A stretch of 64,000 bases of DNA, taken from the NCBI GenBank assembly GCA_030424975.1, contig JAUHVY010000002.1, positions 682,001-746,000 of the forward strand, given 5' to 3'. Positions 61,442 to 64,000 of the stretch are shown here, piece by piece. The DNA comes from Alphaproteobacteria bacterium. GTDB taxonomy: Bacteria > Pseudomonadota > Alphaproteobacteria > Micavibrionales > Micavibrionaceae. Made by a program: the position numbers and the translations under genes. The notes beneath the pieces were generated by a model. That model saw only the letters and a program-made list of their open reading frames with translations, had not been told where the DNA came from and searched no databases. The first letter of the stretch is position 1. Each line of letters opens with the position of its first letter.

Positions 61442-63757
61442 ATGTTTGGCTCGATCGGCAGCACAGCATCGTTACGCGCAGAGAAATCACGGCTAGAGGC
61501 ATTTTTATCTGCTGTGCCGGGAGAATATTGCGGCTGGGCGTCTGATGGAAGTGTCGCATTCTCCAAAGGTTTTTGCGATATGTTGAATATCAAACAGATT
61601 GCCGACCTGAATGATATCCAAAACCGCTTGACATACGAAGATGCCGCCAATCTTGAGGGGCTGTTTTCGCGACTTCTTCAAGATGGCATTCCCTTTACAG
61701 TGAATGTGTCGACACGCAACGCATCAAAAATTTTGAAAATTATTGGCACGCGCGGAGAAGATTTATCAGGAAAAGATCATTTTCATATTCTTTGGATGGA
61801 GGATATAACCGCCCTTAAGAAAGCATCGGATATTGAAATAGAAGAAAATACACGTATTCGCGAAGAAATGGAGCATATGCAACATGGTCTTGATGCCATG
61901 CCATACGCCGTTTGGATGCGTGATAAGGAACAGCGTATAACATGGTGTAATGTATCATATGCGAAGCTTATCGGTGCAACGCCGAGTGAAATTGTTGCGC
62001 AACAAAAGGAAATTATTGCGCCTGATAAAAAGCGTAAGCCTACAGAAAAAAATATTTTGGTTGGCCCTGAGCTTGCAAAGCTCGCACTGGATAAGGGCGT
62101 GAAACAAGTTATTAAAATTCATGAGGTGTTGGGCGGCAAGCGTTTGCTACTGAAGATCAAGGAAATTCCCGTGTTGGCTTATGGTATTACGGTCGGGGTT
62201 GCACGTGATATTACCGAAGAAGAAGAGATTATCGGACAAATTGAAAATAACCAAAGTGCAAACCGTGCATTACTGGAGCAATTGCGCTCTGCGATCGGTA
62301 TTTATAACGCCGATCAGGCGCTCGTATTCTATAATTCCTCATTTTCACAGCTTTGGGGTCTGGAGGATGGTTGGCTGAATACAAAGCCGAAACTTGGCGA
62401 GGTCATGGAAAAGCTTCGTGAGTCCAGAAGGTTGCCTGAGCAGGCCGATTTTAAGTCATATAAAAAAAGCTGGCTGAATATGTTTACCGGTTTGATCGAG
62501 CCACATGATGATATGTTGTATTTGCCTGATGGGTCGGCTCTTCGCATGTTGGTCGTGCCGCACAAATTAGGCGGTCTGATGATGACATTCGAAGATGTGA
62601 CCAGCAGGCTTGAGCTTGAGTCATCATATAACACCCTTATCGCGGTTCAAAAAGAGACCCTGGATAACCTCGAAGAGGGGGTCGCCGTGTTTGGTGGCGA
62701 TGGTCGTTTGAAACTATGGAACCCGTCATTTGCATCTTTATGGGGGTTCAATCCGGAAACATTAGAGGGTGAACCACATGTGACACGCATCACTGATAAG
62801 GTGTCATCGTTTTTTAATGATACGGATTGGCCGCAAATGAAAGAAAAGATCATTATGCTTGCGCTTGATCGTTCCGTAAATAGTGGCCGTTTCGAAAGGC
62901 AGGACGAAAAAATCGTCGATTATGCCACGGTACCATTGCCGGATGGCGGGGTTTTGATCACATATTCCGATATGACCGATACAGTGCGTGTTGAAAATGC
63001 GTTGCGTGATAAAAATATTGCTTTAGAAACGGCGGAGAAGCTGAAACTTGATTTCCTTGCCAATGTTTCATATCAACTCAGAACCCCCTTGAATGCCATT
63101 ATGGGGTTCAATGAGATGTTGACCCAAGAATTCTTTGGTCCGTTGAACGAGAAGCAAAAGGAGTATACGGGTGACATTCAAAACGCGAGTGAGAAGCTCC
63201 TGAATCTGGTGAATAACATCCTTGACCTATCAACGATAGAAGCGGGTCAAATGTCATTGGATATTATTGATACTGATATAAATGCGATGATGGATAGCGT
63301 GTTTGATTTGGTATCCGAATGGGCACGTAAGGAACGAATAGAAGTTAAACTTGATTGCTCGGCACATGTCGGTATTGCACAAATTGATGAAAGTCGCATG
63401 AAGCAGGCTATTGTGAATTTGGTGCATAACTCAATTTCCTACACGCCTGAGGGTGGAGAAATTATACTGAAAGCTGAGTCTATAGAGGATGCTGTACAGT
63501 TTAAAGTTATTGATAACGGCCCCGGAATTGCGCCGGAGGATCAGGAACGGATCATACAGCCGTTTGAGCGTGTTGACAGTGCATCATCGGAACGTGGTGC
63601 CGGGCTTGGGCTTGCACTCGTTAAAAACATTGTCGATTTGCACGGCGGTCAGTTCGTATTGGAATCAGTTGCGGAGCAAGGCACAACTGTGATTTTATCC
63701 GTTCCGCGCAAATCAGATATTATTCAAGCTGAACATGCAGAGGGTGCAGTGGCCTAG
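61442..63757 (+). CDS. divL: DivL-type PAS kinase-like protein with Tyr in place of the H-box His
   Basis: DivL regulates the CckA-CtrA cell-cycle pathway in alphaproteobacteria. The 771-residue protein has several PAS-like domains (about residues 150-260, 270-380 and 390-510), then a DHp domain whose H-box reads FLANVSYQLRTPL, with Tyr544 replacing the phospho-acceptor His, as is known for Caulobacter DivL (Tyr550). The ATPase domain follows, with the N-box QAIVNLVHNSISYTPEGG, DNGPGIAPED and GAGLGLALVKNI. No clear N-terminal membrane segment is seen, whereas Caulobacter DivL is membrane-anchored. It lies after ahcY and its stop overlaps a convergent gene. Confidence 0.92.
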   Translation: MFGSIGSTASLRAEKSRLEAFLSAVPGEYCGWASDGSVAFSKGFCDMLNIKQIADLNDIQNRLTYEDAANLEGLFSRLLQDGIPFTVNVSTRNASKILKIIGTRGEDLSGKDHFHILWMEDITALKKASDIEIEENTRIREEMEHMQHGLDAMPYAVWMRDKEQRITWCNVSYAKLIGATPSEIVAQQKEIIAPDKKRKPTEKNILVGPELAKLALDKGVKQVIKIHEVLGGKRLLLKIKEIPVLAYGITVGVARDITEEEEIIGQIENNQSANRALLEQLRSAIGIYNADQALVFYNSSFSQLWGLEDGWLNTKPKLGEVMEKLRESRRLPEQADFKSYKKSWLNMFTGLIEPHDDMLYLPDGSALRMLVVPHKLGGLMMTFEDVTSRLELESSYNTLIAVQKETLDNLEEGVAVFGGDGRLKLWNPSFASLWGFNPETLEGEPHVTRITDKVSSFFNDTDWPQMKEKIIMLALDRSVNSGRFERQDEKIVDYATVPLPDGGVLITYSDMTDTVRVENALRDKNIALETAEKLKLDFLANVSYQLRTPLNAIMGFNEMLTQEFFGPLNEKQKEYTGDIQNASEKLLNLVNNILDLSTIEAGQMSLDIIDTDINAMMDSVFDLVSEWARKERIEVKLDCSAHVGIAQIDESRMKQAIVNLVHNSISYTPEGGEIILKAESIEDAVQFKVIDNGPGIAPEDQERIIQPFERVDSASSERGAGLGLALVKNIVDLHGGQFVLESVAEQGTTVILSVPRKSDIIQAEHAEGAVA

Positions 63758-63999
63758 AGGCACTCAACCCATGTTTTGCTGGTACCGTCTTCGTTTAGGG
63801 TACCTTTGATAATGACATCCCCAAATTCAATACTCGTTTTGCAGTTAAAAATAGGGAAGAGCGCTCTGAGTGTGATTTCAAGTTGCCGCCCGGGATAAAA
63901 CGGGCCGCGTGCGCAAAATTCAGCGCGATCTTGCAGATAGTCTTCCGTCGGGTGCCGTGTGCCTGCGGCTTCTAATCTGAACGTGCTGACGTTACGGCG
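63754..63999 (-). CDS. 3' end of an unknown minus-strand gene (partial)
   Basis: An open frame on the minus strand runs from the window edge to a TAG at 63756-63754, overlapping the divL stop by two bases. The 81 visible residues (RRNVSTFRLE... KTWVECL) are mostly beta-strand in pattern, with several Cys (about residues 29, 52, 80 of the visible part) and an FPIFNCKTSIEFGD strand. I see no recognisable family. The start lies outside the window. Confidence 0.6.
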   Translation of the reverse strand, partial: RRNVSTFRLEAAGTRHPTEDYLQDRAEFCARGPFYPGRQLEITLRALFPIFNCKTSIEFGDVIIKGTLNEDGTSKTWVECL

Positions 64000-64000
64000 T

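Noticed and set aside
1-64000. tRNA genes, CRISPR arrays and insertion sequences
   Set aside because: All intergenic regions are short; none shows a cloverleaf, a spaced repeat array or a transposase frame that I could recognise.

Overview
The window is a chromosomal segment of an alphaproteobacterium with AT-leaning composition (GC by eye in the mid-40s %, not computed). The taxonomic call rests on gene order and lineage-typical genes: a DivL-type kinase with Tyr in place of the phospho-accepting His, a ChvI/ChvG two-component pair, an Hsp20-DUF1150 pair, a short zf-CHCC zinc protein, the order rnd-kdsD-lptC-lptA-lptB-rpoN-hpf-ptsN, and the order aroA-cmk-rpsA-ihfB-lapA-pyrF-trpF-trpB-trpA-accD-folC. 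A Micavibrio-like or other deep-branching environmental lineage is possible, but the sequence alone does not prove it.

Layout. 1-7.5 kb: three large tandem DotA/TraY-family membrane proteins of a type IVB-like secretion or conjugation apparatus, the first cut by the window edge. 7.6-11.6 kb (minus): mlaC, mlaA, lptG, lptF, for lipid and LPS traffic. 11.7-17.4 kb: pepA, a KamA/EpmB-like radical SAM gene, holC, a membrane cytochrome c, pheA, and two small unknown genes, one a perfect-period internal duplication. 17.6-21.6 kb: ftsK, lolA, recR. 21.6-26.8 kb (minus): a small phage-like gene with an unusual promoter-terminator leader, then an exopolysaccharide module (two unknown membrane proteins, a BY-kinase/Wzz protein, a polysaccharide export protein) and a receiver plus degenerate-GGDEF protein. 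27-34.8 kb: rnd, kdsD, lptC, lptA, lysE-like, lptB, rpoN, hpf and a ptsN homologue without its catalytic His. 34.9-36.8 kb: DUF1150, hsp20, zf-CHCC protein, a pilin-like protein. 36.8-43.5 kb: cysS, folE, pyrC, a PG_1098/THUMP-like methyltransferase and a GGDEF-EAL protein. 43.5-56 kb: the aroA-to-folC housekeeping block, with a GyrI-like gene and a DUF6228-like gene inserted between trpB and trpA. 56-64 kb: chvI-chvG-rapZ, a divergent pair of small unknown genes, ahcY, divL, and the 3' end of a minus-strand gene at the edge.

How the genes fit together. Much of the window builds the envelope: Lpt (A, B, C, F, G), Mla, Lol, KdsD and polysaccharide export. The regulatory genes suggest one coherent story. 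The ptsN homologue has Asp where the phosphorylated His should be. The chvG-rapZ-ahcY locus lacks the hprK, EIIA-Man and HPr genes that usually lie there in alphaproteobacteria. RapZ has Ile in place of the basic Walker A residue. Together these point to a dismantled nitrogen-PTS relay with retained, non-phosphorylatable remnants.

No tRNA, rRNA, CRISPR array, insertion sequence or replication origin was recognised. No gene-free stretch exceeds about 250 bases; the longest are 26843-27092 and 34132-34371.
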